Source: Rhodopseudomonas sp. BAL398
Lineage (GTDB): Bacteria; Pseudomonadota; Alphaproteobacteria; Rhizobiales; Xanthobacteraceae
Assembly (NCBI RefSeq): GCF_033001325.1
Contig: NZ_CP133111.1
Location: 372,001-436,000 of the forward strand
Length of the DNA: 64,000 bases
Direction of reading: 5' to 3'
Each line of letters begins with the position of its first letter. Position 1 is the first letter of the stretch. The translations under genes were made by a program, and so were the position numbers. Below, piece by piece: positions 8,222 through 16,629 of this stretch. The notes beneath the pieces are model-generated. The model was not told the DNA's origin. It worked only from the letters and a program-made list of their open reading frames with translations, and made no database searches.

Positions 8222-9631
8222 ATGGTCCCGTTTGAATGGAACGCGCTGTTCGAGACCGGCAATGCCCGGATCGACAGCCAGCATCGCAAGCTTTTCGAAC
8301 TCACCAACGAACTCGCCGGCGCGGTCCAGAACGGCGAGAAGCTACCGGAAATATCCGCTCTGGTCCTCAAGCTTCGTGACTACGCGGCCACGCATTTCTG
8401 CGACGAAGAGCAATTGATGCGGTGCTCGTCGCTGGCGGAGCAGGACAAGACCCGCCATGCCTGCGCCCACCGCTCCTTCATCAAGAAGGTCGAGGAGCTC
8501 GCCGCCCGCGACGATCTTTCGAATGTCGAGGCGGTCAGCGGATTTCTCCAGTTTCTCGTCACCTGGCTGGTGACCCACATTCTGAAACTCGATCATCGCA
8601 TGACCAAGGCCTTGCTCGAGAAGCGGGCCGTCGATAACGACAGGCCAATCCCGATCGAACAGATTCTGATCTCGGCGCTGATGGAGTCCGAGCGCCGGTT
8701 TCGGGTGATCTCGGACGAAGCGCCGGCGCTGATCTGGATTTGCGGCCATGACGGCGCGCGCAACTTCGCCAACAAGGCGTGGTTCGATCTCGTCGGCGAG
8801 CCGGCAAGCGCGGCCGCCACGATCGATTGGACCAGCTATCTGCATCCGGAGGACAAGGAGCGCTATCTGGCGCTGATCGCCGAGCTGCTGCGCTCCGGGC
8901 TGCCGGCCAAGACCGAGTTTCGGATCCGCAGCGCGTCCGGCTGGCGCTGGGTGCTGGAGAAGATCACGCCGCGGATGGACGGTGACCAGCCGATCGGGCT
9001 GATCGCCTCGGGCACCGATGTCAGCGATATCAAACTGTCCGAGGGGCTGTTGACCGCGGCCAACCGCCGGGTCGAGCAGGAAGTGGCGGAGCGCACCCGC
9101 GAATTCAAGCGCCTCGCCCACGCCGACCCGTTGACGGGAATTGCCAATCGCCGACTGCTGCTCGAACAGCTCGACAGCGAAGTGGCGAGCGCGGCCAGCG
9201 GCGGCGGCGCGCTGGCGGTGCTGTTCATCGACATCGATCACTTCAAGAGCATCAACGACAGCTTTGGACACGCCGCCGGGGATTCGGTTCTGGTCCAGAT
9301 CGCCGCAACCATGAAGGGCCTGGTCCGCCAAAGCGATCTGGTCGGCAGGTTGGGCGGCGAGGAATTCGTGGTGCTGCTGCTGAACACCGAGATCGACGCC
9401 GCGCTGCGCGTTGCCGATCATGTACGCAAGGCGATCGCGCGCTGCGCGTTCAAGGACATCACCAGGCCGGTGACGATCAGCGTCGGCGTCGCCGGCTATG
9501 AGGCGGCCGATGACGCCGCGAGCCTGCTCGCCCGTGCCGATCACGCGCTGCTGCAGGCCAAGCGTAGCGGGCGGAACCAATGCAAGCTGGGGCGCACCCA
9601 GGTCGAGTCCCGCGCGGCTGAACCGGCCTAG
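8222..9631 (+). CDS. Bacteriohemerythrin-PAS-GGDEF diguanylate cyclase
   Basis: This 469-residue soluble protein joins three modules. Residues 1-135 are a hemerythrin with all seven expected diiron ligands: H21, H58, E62, H79, H83, H119 and D124. Residues 150-275 are a PAS/PAC domain ('ERRFRVISDEAPALIWICG', 'WRWVLEKITPRMDG'). A short helix leads to a GGDEF domain (about 296-460) with 'DPLTGIANRR', 'FIDIDHFKSIND' and an active-site GGEEF at 378-382. An RxxD (369-372) five residues before it is a c-di-GMP inhibitory site. It probably couples O2 or redox sensing to c-di-GMP synthesis. The start at 8222 begins exactly at the hemerythrin consensus. The ATG at 8174 is an alternative with no better ribosome site. 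Confidence 0.92.
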   Translation: MVPFEWNALFETGNARIDSQHRKLFELTNELAGAVQNGEKLPEISALVLKLRDYAATHFCDEEQLMRCSSLAEQDKTRHACAHRSFIKKVEELAARDDLSNVEAVSGFLQFLVTWLVTHILKLDHRMTKALLEKRAVDNDRPIPIEQILISALMESERRFRVISDEAPALIWICGHDGARNFANKAWFDLVGEPASAAATIDWTSYLHPEDKERYLALIAELLRSGLPAKTEFRIRSASGWRWVLEKITPRMDGDQPIGLIASGTDVSDIKLSEGLLTAANRRVEQEVAERTREFKRLAHADPLTGIANRRLLLEQLDSEVASAASGGGALAVLFIDIDHFKSINDSFGHAAGDSVLVQIAATMKGLVRQSDLVGRLGGEEFVVLLLNTEIDAALRVADHVRKAIARCAFKDITRPVTISVGVAGYEAADDAASLLARADHALLQAKRSGRNQCKLGRTQVESRAAEPA

Positions 9632-9687
9632 CACGGCCCGCGATCCCGGCGGCCGGCTTGCCTCGCCAGCCATTGCTGGTTAGAGCA

Positions 9688-9716
9688 TCCCGCAACCGGA
9701 GGTACCGGATGCGGGA
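9688..9716 (+). promoter_or_regulatory. Hairpin overlapping the ribosome binding site of the FAD monooxygenase
   Basis: Arms TCCCGCA-A-CCGG (9688-9699) and CCGG-A-TGCGGGA (9705-9716) pair over 11 bp with one A-A mismatch around the loop AGGTA. The 3' arm contains GGGA of the GGGAGGA Shine-Dalgarno (9713-9719) that serves the ATG at 9726. If formed in the mRNA the hairpin would mask ribosome binding. There is no T tract, so it is not a standard terminator. Confidence 0.5.
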
Positions 9717-9725
9717 GGACGTCTC

Positions 9726-11018
9726 ATGAGCGGCAAAGTGATCATCGCCGGCGGTGGCATCGGCGGGCTTGCCACCGCGCTGACGCTGCATCAGATCGGC
9801 GTGCCCTGCGTGGTCTATGAGTCGAGCCGCGAGATGCGCCCGCTCGGCGTCGGCATCAATCTACAGCCCAATGCGGTGCGCGAACTCGGCGATCTCGGCA
9901 TCACCGAGGCCGCGCTCGACCGCGTCGGCCTGCCGGCCCGCGAATGGGCGCTAGTCGGCCTCAATGGCAACGACATCTATTGCGAGCCGCGCGGCAAGGA
10001 CGCCGGCTATCGCTGGCCGCAATACGCCGCGCATCGCGGTCGCTTCCACATGCTGCTGCACGACGAAGTGGTGAAGCGGCTCGGCGCCGACGCGATGCGG
10101 CTCGGCTGCCGCGTCACCGGCTACGCCAAGACCGCCGACGGCGTCACCGCGACCATCGCCCATGCCGACGGCACGATGTCGGAGGATCACGGGGCGCTGC
10201 TGGTCGGCGCCGACGGCATCCATTCGGCCATCCGCGCCCAGATGCATCCCGGGCAGCCGCCGATCCATTGGGGCGGCGCGGTGATGTGGCGCGGCACCAC
10301 GCAGGGCAAGCCGACCCGCACCGGCGCGTCGTTCATCGGACTCGGCACCCATCGCCAGCGCGTGGTGATCTATCCGATCTCGCAGCCGGATCCTTCGACC
10401 GGGCTGTCGATGCTGAACTGGATCGCCGAGGTGACGCTCGACAATGCCGAGGGCTGGAAGCAGCAGGGCTGGTTCCGCCAAGTGCCTACCGCGGACTTTG
10501 CGCATCATTTCGACGGCTGGGTGTGGGACTGGCTCGACGTGCCGGCGATGATCCGCGGCTCCGACTGCGCCTTCGAAAATCCGATGATCGACCGCGATCC
10601 GGTGTCGACCTGGCGCGACGGCCCGGTGGCGCTGCTCGGCGACGCCGCGCATGCGATGTATCCGACCGGCTCCAACGGCGCCAGCCAGGCCATCATCGAC
10701 GCCCGCGAGCTCGGCGCCGCGCTGGTCACGCATGGCGCCACCGAGGCCGCGCTCGCCGCCTACGACCACAAACTCTGCGGCCCGGTCTCGCAACTGATCC
10801 TGCGCAACCGCGGCGCCGGCCCGTTCGGATTGCTGAACCTGGTCGACGAGCGCTGCGGCGGCACCTTCGATAATATCGACGCGGTGATCCCGCCGGCCGA
10901 ACGCGCGGCGTTCATGGCCGGCTACAAATCCGCGGCGGGATTTGCGATCGAGACGCTGAACGCGGCCGCGCCGACGATCGCGCCGGGTGCGCGGGTGAAG
11001 GAGACGGTGGGGGCGTAG
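9726..11018 (+). CDS. FAD-dependent monooxygenase (PhzS/salicylate hydroxylase-like)
   Basis: This 430-residue class A flavoprotein hydroxylase has the N-terminal Rossmann fingerprint 'VIIAGGGIGGLATALTL' (about 5-21) and an acidic residue (VVYE) at the end of strand 2. The middle motif is 'LLVGADGIHSAIRAQ' (DG). The second FAD motif is 'GPVALLGDAAHAMYPTGSNG' (GD). The C-terminal 'DERCGGTFDNIDAVI' resembles the subfamily of PhzS, the Pseudomonas phenazine-1-carboxylate hydroxylase. Such enzymes use NAD(P)H and O2 to hydroxylate aromatic acids. The substrate here cannot be inferred, since no catabolic genes flank it. The start has GGAGG 8 bases upstream. It appears monocistronic. Confidence 0.88.
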   Translation: MSGKVIIAGGGIGGLATALTLHQIGVPCVVYESSREMRPLGVGINLQPNAVRELGDLGITEAALDRVGLPAREWALVGLNGNDIYCEPRGKDAGYRWPQYAAHRGRFHMLLHDEVVKRLGADAMRLGCRVTGYAKTADGVTATIAHADGTMSEDHGALLVGADGIHSAIRAQMHPGQPPIHWGGAVMWRGTTQGKPTRTGASFIGLGTHRQRVVIYPISQPDPSTGLSMLNWIAEVTLDNAEGWKQQGWFRQVPTADFAHHFDGWVWDWLDVPAMIRGSDCAFENPMIDRDPVSTWRDGPVALLGDAAHAMYPTGSNGASQAIIDARELGAALVTHGATEAALAAYDHKLCGPVSQLILRNRGAGPFGLLNLVDERCGGTFDNIDAVIPPAERAAFMAGYKSAAGFAIETLNAAAPTIAPGARVKETVGA

Positions 11019-11154
11019 TGGCATCGTAGCCTGCATGGCGCGTCGCTGAATGAGGGATCACGGACGGTGATCGAAGCCCTGATTGCGCTGCGCCGTATCC
11101 GGGCTACGCTCACGACGTTTGCCAAGCAAAGACCTTTCCACCATATCCCCATCG

Positions 11155-11643
11155 TCATTGCTTGCAATCGATCCCATATTTGGCGCGGAACGCGGCGCGT
11201 TGCTCCGGCGGCTCTCGTGCGATCAGAACGCAGGTAGTATAATTTCCGACCACCCGTCCATCCTCGGTATAGGACCAATCGGCGATGTCCTTTCGCTTGA
11301 AGGCGAGGCGGTCGCCGTATTTCAGATTGGAGACGTTGCGTGGCTCGTTGACGACGCGGCCGATGAAGCCGTCGCCGTCGCGGACGAACGGACGCAGCCA
11401 TAGTAACTCGCTGTTGGCGCCGAGCGGCACTTTCACCTTGACCGAGAAGTCGCGCTGATTGCCGGCGGGATGGTCGGCGCGGGCGAGAAACGCATCCAGC
11501 CCGGCGCGAGCTTTGGCGACCGCCGCAGCCATCTGCGGATCGTCATTCGGTACACGGGCGGTCTCGTCGCCCGCGGCCTTGTCTGCGCGGGCCTTGTCGA
11601 CGATGATCGCCGCGAACGAGGAGGGACCGATGCAACTCGACAC
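11155..11643 (-). CDS. DUF2314-type protein, 5' end uncertain
   Basis: The C-terminal part is a good DUF2314 match: 'DDPQMAAAVAKARAGLDAFL', 'KVPLGANSELLWLRPF', 'FIGRVVNEPRNVSNLKYGDR' and 'DIADWSYTEDGRVVGNYT'. The family is small and its function unknown. The start is unclear. The ATG at 11530-11532 would cut into the conserved DDPxM element. No ATG lies in frame upstream until the sequence runs antisense through the DUF6429 gene, and the GTG at 11641-11643 (162 aa) is the nearest usable codon but lacks a ribosome site. The native signal region may have been lost or replaced when the neighbouring gene arrived, leaving a damaged gene. Confidence 0.55.
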   Translation of the reverse strand: MSSCIGPSSFAAIIVDKARADKAAGDETARVPNDDPQMAAAVAKARAGLDAFLARADHPAGNQRDFSVKVKVPLGANSELLWLRPFVRDGDGFIGRVVNEPRNVSNLKYGDRLAFKRKDIADWSYTEDGRVVGNYTTCVLIAREPPEQRAAFRAKYGIDCKQ

Positions 11644-11860
11644 CGACAAGATCGACGATGCCACGCTGGCGCTGCTGTATCTGACGCTGCACGGCGGTTT
11701 TCGCGCCTGGAAAGGCCATGACTGGAACGTGCTCGACCGCCTCCACGAACGGGACCTGATCGAGAATCCGGCCAGCAAGGCGAAGTCCGTGATGTTCACC
11801 GAGGAGGGGCTGCAGCGCGCCAAGGAATTGTTCGAGGCGATGTTCGTGAAACCGGCGTAG
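11630..11860 (+). CDS. Small DUF6429-family protein
   Basis: This 76-residue protein reads 'MQLDTDKIDDATLALLYLTL', then 'GFRAWKGHDWNVLDRLHERD' and 'LIENPASKAKSVMFTEEGLQ'. That pattern (a short helix, H-G-x-x-R-A-W-K, then L-I-x-x-P-x-x-K-A-K-S-V) is that of a small conserved protein common in proteobacteria, with a winged-helix-like layout. The start is well supported by GGAGGG 6 bases before the ATG. It overlaps the 5' end of the DUF2314 gene on the other strand. No biochemical role is known. Confidence 0.8.
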   Translation: MQLDTDKIDDATLALLYLTLHGGFRAWKGHDWNVLDRLHERDLIENPASKAKSVMFTEEGLQRAKELFEAMFVKPA

Positions 11861-11870
11861 CGCTTCGTTG

Positions 11871-12299
11871 CTAATTGACCGGCGTGACGTCCTTGAGGCC
11901 GGTCGCCCCCATATATACCCCGAGCACGCGCGCCGGCGTGGGGCCGGTATTGATGCCGACATGCGCCACACCCATCGCCTCGATCACGGAATCGCCCTGG
12001 CGATAGACCCGTGTGCCGTAGGCGCCGTAATCGACCGTCAATTCGCCTTCCAGAATATAGGCGAACAGCGGCACCTCGTGCTTGTGCAGGATGGTGCGCT
12101 CGCCGACCCCCAGCGTGACGATGGCGGCGGTGACATGCGCCTCGCCCGCCGGATAGTGGATCGTCTCGCCCAGGATCGTGGTGCCGGTCGACAGCAGCGG
12201 CACCGCCGGGTAGCCGTGCGGCGCGGCCCGCGTGGCGACGGGGGCGTCGGTCGCGCAGGCAAGGACGGCGAGCGCCATCGCGGGATTATTGTGGCGCAT
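11871..12299 (-). CDS. Cupin-domain protein with N-terminal hydrophobic segment
   Basis: This 142-residue protein has a short N-terminal hydrophobic stretch ('AMALAVLACATDAPVATRAA') that could be a signal peptide. A single cupin follows: 'TILHKHEVPLFAYILEGELTV' carries the H-x-H-x-n-E first motif and 'YRQGDSVIEAMGVAHVGINT' the G-D and His of the second. Metal-binding His and Glu are therefore present. It is probably a small periplasmic cupin of unknown substrate. The start at 12297-12299 has AAGGA 7 bases upstream, and the longer frame to 12368 is not needed. It is convergent with DUF6429. Confidence 0.82.
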   Translation of the reverse strand: MRHNNPAMALAVLACATDAPVATRAAPHGYPAVPLLSTGTTILGETIHYPAGEAHVTAAIVTLGVGERTILHKHEVPLFAYILEGELTVDYGAYGTRVYRQGDSVIEAMGVAHVGINTGPTPARVLGVYMGATGLKDVTPVN

Positions 12300-12510
12300 C
12301 GGCGGTCCTTCCGGTGGAAGCGGGGATCGCTTCATAGCCACTATGCGGGCGGCGTGCTGTCGGGACAATTGCCGGGCGACGAAGCGTCCGTCATGCGACG
12401 AAGCATGGTTGAGACGGTGTTAACGGCGATGGCGCATGGCGCTGCGCCGAGCGGCGGCTAGGCCGGCTGCTTTGCACCGCATGGCATTGCGCGCGCCAGC
12501 GTGCCGCCTG

Positions 12511-13131
12511 CTACGTCTCTGGCAACACATCCCTGATCGCGTCGTCGAGCGGCTCGTCGGTGTCGTCTGGCTGGTTGGTCTTGTCGGCCGGCACAGCGAT
12601 CTGGCAGGCCGCCAGCACGGCCTTGAGCACGGCGTCCTGCGGGTCCCAGCGGAAATAGGCATCGTGCATCTCAAGGACCGAGCGCGACACCCGCACTTTC
12701 AGCTTGGTCGCTGTGCCGAGCTCGGTGAGGAACGCCGCCGCCGTGGGCTGATAATCGATCACCACGATGTTGCGGCGCTGGCCGCGGACCAGCACGCGTC
12801 CGGTCTGGTCGATGGCGTCGTTGAACCGATACGCCACCGCGATCGGGCCGCTGCGCAGCCCGACGTCGTAGGCGATGCGGATGCGCGGCTTGCCGCGCGC
12901 GCAGCCGGCCTCGAGCGCGGCGCGGCGGGGGGCGAGGATGGCGGTCGTCTCGGCGCGGCCGAGCAGGATCGCGACCGGGCGCGACTCGTGCGCCTTGCGC
13001 CATTTGCCGTCGAGCGGCGTGTCGAAGGCGGATTGCCGTTGCGAGAGAATAACGCTCTGCTGCTGCGCCGTGACGCAGCCCGCGAGCAGGCTCAGACTCA
13101 ACCCTGCAACTACCCGATACGCGCGACACAT
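12511..13131 (-). CDS. Hypothetical lipoprotein
   Basis: This 206-residue protein starts 'MCRAYRVVAGLSLSLLAGC', a lipoprotein signal peptide with lipobox L-L-A-G and Cys19 as the predicted lipidation site. The mature part has no recognised domain. 'AILLGRAETTAILAPRRAALE', 'VLVRGQRRNIVVIDYQPTAAAF' and 'VLKAVLAACQIAVPADKTNQ' are mixed alpha/beta, followed by an Asp-rich tail. GGAGA precedes the chosen ATG (13129-13131), and the extension to 13152 adds nothing. It is probably anchored in the outer or inner membrane facing the periplasm. It is divergent from the DUF2380-like gene. Confidence 0.72.
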   Translation of the reverse strand: MCRAYRVVAGLSLSLLAGCVTAQQQSVILSQRQSAFDTPLDGKWRKAHESRPVAILLGRAETTAILAPRRAALEAGCARGKPRIRIAYDVGLRSGPIAVAYRFNDAIDQTGRVLVRGQRRNIVVIDYQPTAAAFLTELGTATKLKVRVSRSVLEMHDAYFRWDPQDAVLKAVLAACQIAVPADKTNQPDDTDEPLDDAIRDVLPET

Positions 13132-13298
13132 CGGAAGCTCTCCGGCTCGCAAAGCTAATAGATCGCACTGCGGGAGGCAACAAATAGCGTTGCGGTATCG
13201 GGGCGCCGTGCCGCGTAGCAGCGCTTGCGGGCGGCGGGCCGGCGGATTAGGCTCGGCCCTAGACGGTCCGGTCAGGGCCGCTTCCCAGGGAGGCGATC

Positions 13299-13796
13299 AT
13301 GCGACGACGCCAGGCGATGGCGCTGCTGTGCGGCGCAGTGCTGGCCGCGGCGCGCCCAGGCCATGCGGCCGTCGGCGCGGTCGGCATAGCGGTCGCCGAT
13401 TTCGACTACACGGATAGTTCAGGCGAAGCCATCGACCAGAGCGCGGCGCATCGCGCACGGATTGCGACCTTCGCAACGCTGTTGCGCCAGAATCTGAGGC
13501 AGCGGGACTATCGGGTGATCCGGCCGGATTGCGCGGCGGCCTCCTGCACCGCCAGCGAGATGGCGCCCGCGCAGCTGATCGCCGCAGCGCGGCAGGCCGG
13601 GGCGCGCTATTTGCTCTATGGCGGCATCCGCAAGATGAGCACGCTGGTGCAATGGGGCGAGGTGCAATTGCTCGATCTCGACCGCGAGCAGCTGGTGCTG
13701 CGCCGCACCGTCACCTTCCGCGGCGACACCGACGAAGCCTTCCGCCGCGCCGCCGATTTCGTCGGCGACACCGTCAACGGCGCCATCGCCAGATAG
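13299..13796 (+). CDS. Exported DUF2380/DUF3280-like protein
   Basis: This 165-residue protein has a signal peptide ('MRRRQAMALLCGAVLAAARP', predicted cleavage after about AHA). Then comes 'VGIAVADFDYTDSSGEA' and later 'DYRVIRPDCAAASCTASEMA' and 'ARQAGARYLLYGGIRKMSTL'. This is the arrangement of the small periplasmic family annotated DUF2380 or DUF3280, in which a TolB-like alpha/beta core is recognisable. The paired Cys in C-A-A-A-S-C could form a disulfide. Function is unknown. GGAGG lies 5 bases before the ATG. A palindromic repeat follows its stop codon immediately. Confidence 0.78.
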   Translation: MRRRQAMALLCGAVLAAARPGHAAVGAVGIAVADFDYTDSSGEAIDQSAAHRARIATFATLLRQNLRQRDYRVIRPDCAAASCTASEMAPAQLIAAARQAGARYLLYGGIRKMSTLVQWGEVQLLDLDREQLVLRRTVTFRGDTDEAFRRAADFVGDTVNGAIAR

Positions 13797-13806
13797 CACG
13801 TGGCAC

Positions 13807-13891
13807 GTAGGTGGGCAAAGCGAAGCGTGCCCACCGATCCTCGGCGTGACGTTGATGTGGGCACGGCGCAACCGCGCCTTTGCGCCCTACG
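13807..13891. repeat. Dispersed palindromic repeat, family E, copy 1
   Basis: GTAGGTGGGCAAAGCGAAGC followed by GTGCCCACC at one end is answered by GTGGGCACGGCGCAA and GCGCCCTAC at the other, so the element folds on itself. A second copy with the same GTGGGCA/TGCCCAC elements lies at 15371-15460. It sits just after the stop of the DUF2380-like gene, typical for extragenic palindromes of this bacterial group. Confidence 0.8.
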
Positions 13892-14022
13892 CTTTGCCAG
13901 CCTTGGGCGCGGCACTCGCCGCCGCATGGCTTGACCGCGCGCGGTACCGCACTGGATCAGATCAATGCCGCGGCGCGCGGCCCTGCTAGGCTGCGGGCCG
14001 CTGTGTCGAATTGGAGGTTGTC

Positions 14023-14535
14023 ATGATCGCGCGTTGTCGTCTTGCGGGTTTGGCTGTCGCACTGCCCGCGCTTCTCGCGGCGGCGCTGGCGCCGCCCTCG
14101 CCGGCTCGGGCCGGGGACGGGTTGGAGCCGTACGCGCCGCTGCTGGTCGAGTTGCCGGGCTGGAAAGCCGGCAAGCTCGGCGGCCTGGCGATGCAGGACG
14201 GCGGCAGCCGCATCGTGGTGGTGCAGCGCGGCTATGAGCGCGGCGAGGTGCATGTCAGCGTGCAGCTGCTCGCCGGTCAGCCGGCGCAGAGCCGGCTCGC
14301 CTCCGCCGGCACCGGCCTCAACACCGAAGCCAGCCACGGCCCGATCCGCAGCGCGACCATCGACGGTTTCAAGGTGACGCAAACGTTCAAGCCGAGCGAC
14401 AAGTCCGGCACCATCCTCGTCGCGCTCGGCCCCACCGCGGCGCTCTCGCTGGCGTTCAAGGGCCTCGGTGACGACGAGGCGCTGGCGACGGCGAAAACCT
14501 TCGACTGGAAGGCGATGCAGGCGGCGGTGAAGTAG
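14023..14535 (+). CDS. Exported hypothetical protein
   Basis: This 170-residue protein has a clear signal peptide ('MIARCRLAGLAVALPALLAA', cleavage near PARA-GDG). The mature part contains 'EPYAPLLVELPGWKAGKLGG', 'RIVVVQRGYERGEVHVSVQL' and a C-terminal 'ALATAKTFDWKAMQAAVK'. I recognise no named domain. It looks like a beta-rich periplasmic protein. GGAGG lies 5 bases before the ATG at 14023, and the in-frame TTG at 14011 is rejected. The last 18 or so codons have a near-duplicate at 15288-15340 on the far side of the RAYT/REP element. Confidence 0.75.
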   Translation: MIARCRLAGLAVALPALLAAALAPPSPARAGDGLEPYAPLLVELPGWKAGKLGGLAMQDGGSRIVVVQRGYERGEVHVSVQLLAGQPAQSRLASAGTGLNTEASHGPIRSATIDGFKVTQTFKPSDKSGTILVALGPTAALSLAFKGLGDDEALATAKTFDWKAMQAAVK

Positions 14536-14607
14536 CGGGGGCAGCCCGCGTGAGCCAAAAGATATGCGGCTTTTGACGTCACCAGCTACGCTTGTTTCGA
14601 GCCATCG

Positions 14608-14640
14608 TGTAGGATGGGTTGAGCTCTTGCGAAACCCATC
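14608..14640. repeat. REP palindrome, family D, copy 1 (left of RAYT)
   Basis: GTAGGATGGGTT-GAGCTC-TTGCGAAACCCATC can pair ATGGGTT with AACCCAT. The same sequence recurs at 15195-15229 and, inverted, at 15251-15284 on the other side of the transposase gene. This is the arrangement expected of REP elements mobilised by a RAYT. Confidence 0.85.
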
Positions 14641-14660
14641 GCCGCACAACGAGCCTTTCG

Positions 14661-15194
14661 ATGACGAATTATCGGCGCAACGCCATCGCCGGTGGCCGCT
14701 TCTTCTTCACCGTCAATCTCGCGGAGCGCCGGCTGCGGTTGCTGACCGATCACATCGGCCTGTTGCGCGGTGCCTTCCACGAGACGCGGCAGCGCCATCC
14801 GTTCGTGATCGACGCGATCGTGGTGTTGCCCGACCACCTTCATGCGGTCTGGACGCTCCCCGATGGCGATCGCGATTTCGCCACGCGCTGGCGGCTAATC
14901 AAGGCTGCGTTTTCACGCGGCCTGCCGACGGGCGAACGGATTTCCGAAAGCCGCGCGCGCAAAGCCGAACGCGGCATCTGGCAGCGGCGCTATTGGGAGC
15001 ATACGCTTCGCGACGACGACGATCTCGCGCGGCATATCGACTACATTCATTTCAACCCGGTGAAACATGGGCTGGTCAGCCGCGTGCAGGATTGGCCGCA
15101 TTCCTCGTTCCATCGCATGGTCGCGCGCGGGGTCAATCCGATCGATTGGGCCGGCGACATGGACGTCCCAAGCGATGCGTTCGGCGAACGATCG

Positions 15195-15200
<6 letters not shown>
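14661..15200 (+). CDS. REP-associated tyrosine transposase (RAYT)
   Basis: This 179-residue single-strand DNA transposase belongs to the IS200/IS605-like Y1 superfamily. 'FFFTVNLAERRLRLLTDHIG' is the usual N-terminal strand, 'VVLPDHLHAVWTLPDGD' carries the HUH metal motif (H59-L-H61), and 'LARHIDYIHFNPVKHGLV' holds the candidate nucleophile Tyr128. It is a chromosomal domesticated relative and not a full insertion sequence: it has no partner gene, and family D REP hairpins flank it. RAYTs cut and join REP sequences. I chose the ATG at 14661, where the domain begins ('MTNYRRN'), rather than the frame extension from 14619. The left REP lies in its leader. Confidence 0.92.
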
Positions 15201-15742
<542 letters not shown>

Positions 15743-15758
15743 TCAAGAGAAACGCAGA

Positions 15759-16337
15759 TCAGGGCTTCGGCGAGCCAGGGCTTGAACCGGCGGCCGCCGG
15801 CGGCGCGGCGGTCGATGCCGAGGCGATCGCCTCGGTGGCCGGGGGGGCAGCGGCAATGCTGCGGCGCGATTTGGCGACAGCGGCGTGGCGTGTCGCGCGC
15901 TGCCGCTTGGCGACATAGTAGTAGCCACCGGCATAATAGGCGACCGCGCGGTCGTGGTCGCCGCGGGCGGCCAGAAAGGCGCCGGCCAGATATTTGACCG
16001 CGTAGGTCAGGTTGGTGACCGGGTCGCGCAGCCCTTCGGCGGTGCCGGTATAGCCAAGCGAGCGCGCGGTGCCGAGCTTGATTTGCATCAGGCCGATGGT
16101 TCCGCCGCGGCCGATCAGCCCGGCGCGATAGCCGCTTTCGCGCCTGATCACCCGATGGATCAGGGACTCCGGCAGACCGTTGGCCTGGGCATGGGCCGCC
16201 ACCAGGGCGTCATATTGGCTGTTGTGGGTTTTCTCGGCGAGGGCGGGCTTCTGGGCGAGCGCCGGCTGCGACAGCATCAGCCCGATGGCGGCGCAGAGGG
16301 CGACGGCGCAATTCATGACAGCCGTTGGCAGTTTCAT
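15759..16337 (-). CDS. Soluble lytic transglycosylase-like protein (SLT domain)
   Basis: This 192-residue exported protein has a signal peptide 'MKLPTAVMNCAVALCAAIGL' with cleavage near ALA-QKP. The catalytic domain reads 'YDALVAAHAQANGLPESLIH', 'VIRRESGYRAGLIGRGGTIGLMQIK' (catalytic Glu in R-E-S, then G-L-M-Q) and 'NLTYAVKYLAGAFLAARGD' with 'AVAYYAGG'. It should cleave the MurNAc-GlcNAc bond to give 1,6-anhydro products in the periplasm. The C-terminus is an Ala/Pro-rich low-complexity tail. I chose the ATG at 16335-16337, with GGGGA 6 bases before it. The neighbouring thiC remnant suggests a rearranged 3' flank. Confidence 0.9.
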   Translation of the reverse strand: MKLPTAVMNCAVALCAAIGLMLSQPALAQKPALAEKTHNSQYDALVAAHAQANGLPESLIHRVIRRESGYRAGLIGRGGTIGLMQIKLGTARSLGYTGTAEGLRDPVTNLTYAVKYLAGAFLAARGDHDRAVAYYAGGYYYVAKRQRATRHAAVAKSRRSIAAAPPATEAIASASTAAPPAAAGSSPGSPKP

Positions 16338-16569
16338 ATGGTGTCCCCGGTTGACCATGTCTGGCTTAGGTCGGCGGGCGATCCGCCGGAATCAAATTTG
16401 CCGCCTTGTCCGACAACATTTTGGCTTTACCAAGAATTATCAGAAACGATCGTCCGCGCGGGAACTTTGCTCCGGCCCATGTTCGCTGTGCGGATCGGGT
16501 TCCGTCGATCAGTCGGTTCTGTCGGATGCGGTGGTCCTCGAAGCAATCTCAAGAAAACGACATAGCGGT

Positions 16570-16594
16570 GGAACGCGTCGCGGTGCAAGCGGTT
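16570..16594 (+). promoter_or_regulatory. Candidate EcfG-type stress promoter before the PRC-barrel gene
   Basis: GGAAC (16570-16574), a 16-base spacer and GGTT (16591-16594) approximate the alphaproteobacterial EcfG consensus GGAAC-N16/17-CGTT. The position, about 35 bases before the ATG, is reasonable. The -10 element has one mismatch, so this is only a candidate. Confidence 0.32.
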
Positions 16595-16629
16595 GGAGAA
16601 GCACCATTCACGAACGAGAAGGAATTTCC

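Noticed and set aside
8342-9673. Minus-strand frame of 443 codons opposite the GGDEF gene
   Set aside because: The plus strand encodes intact hemerythrin, PAS and GGEEF motifs. The minus frame is low-complexity and has no motif.
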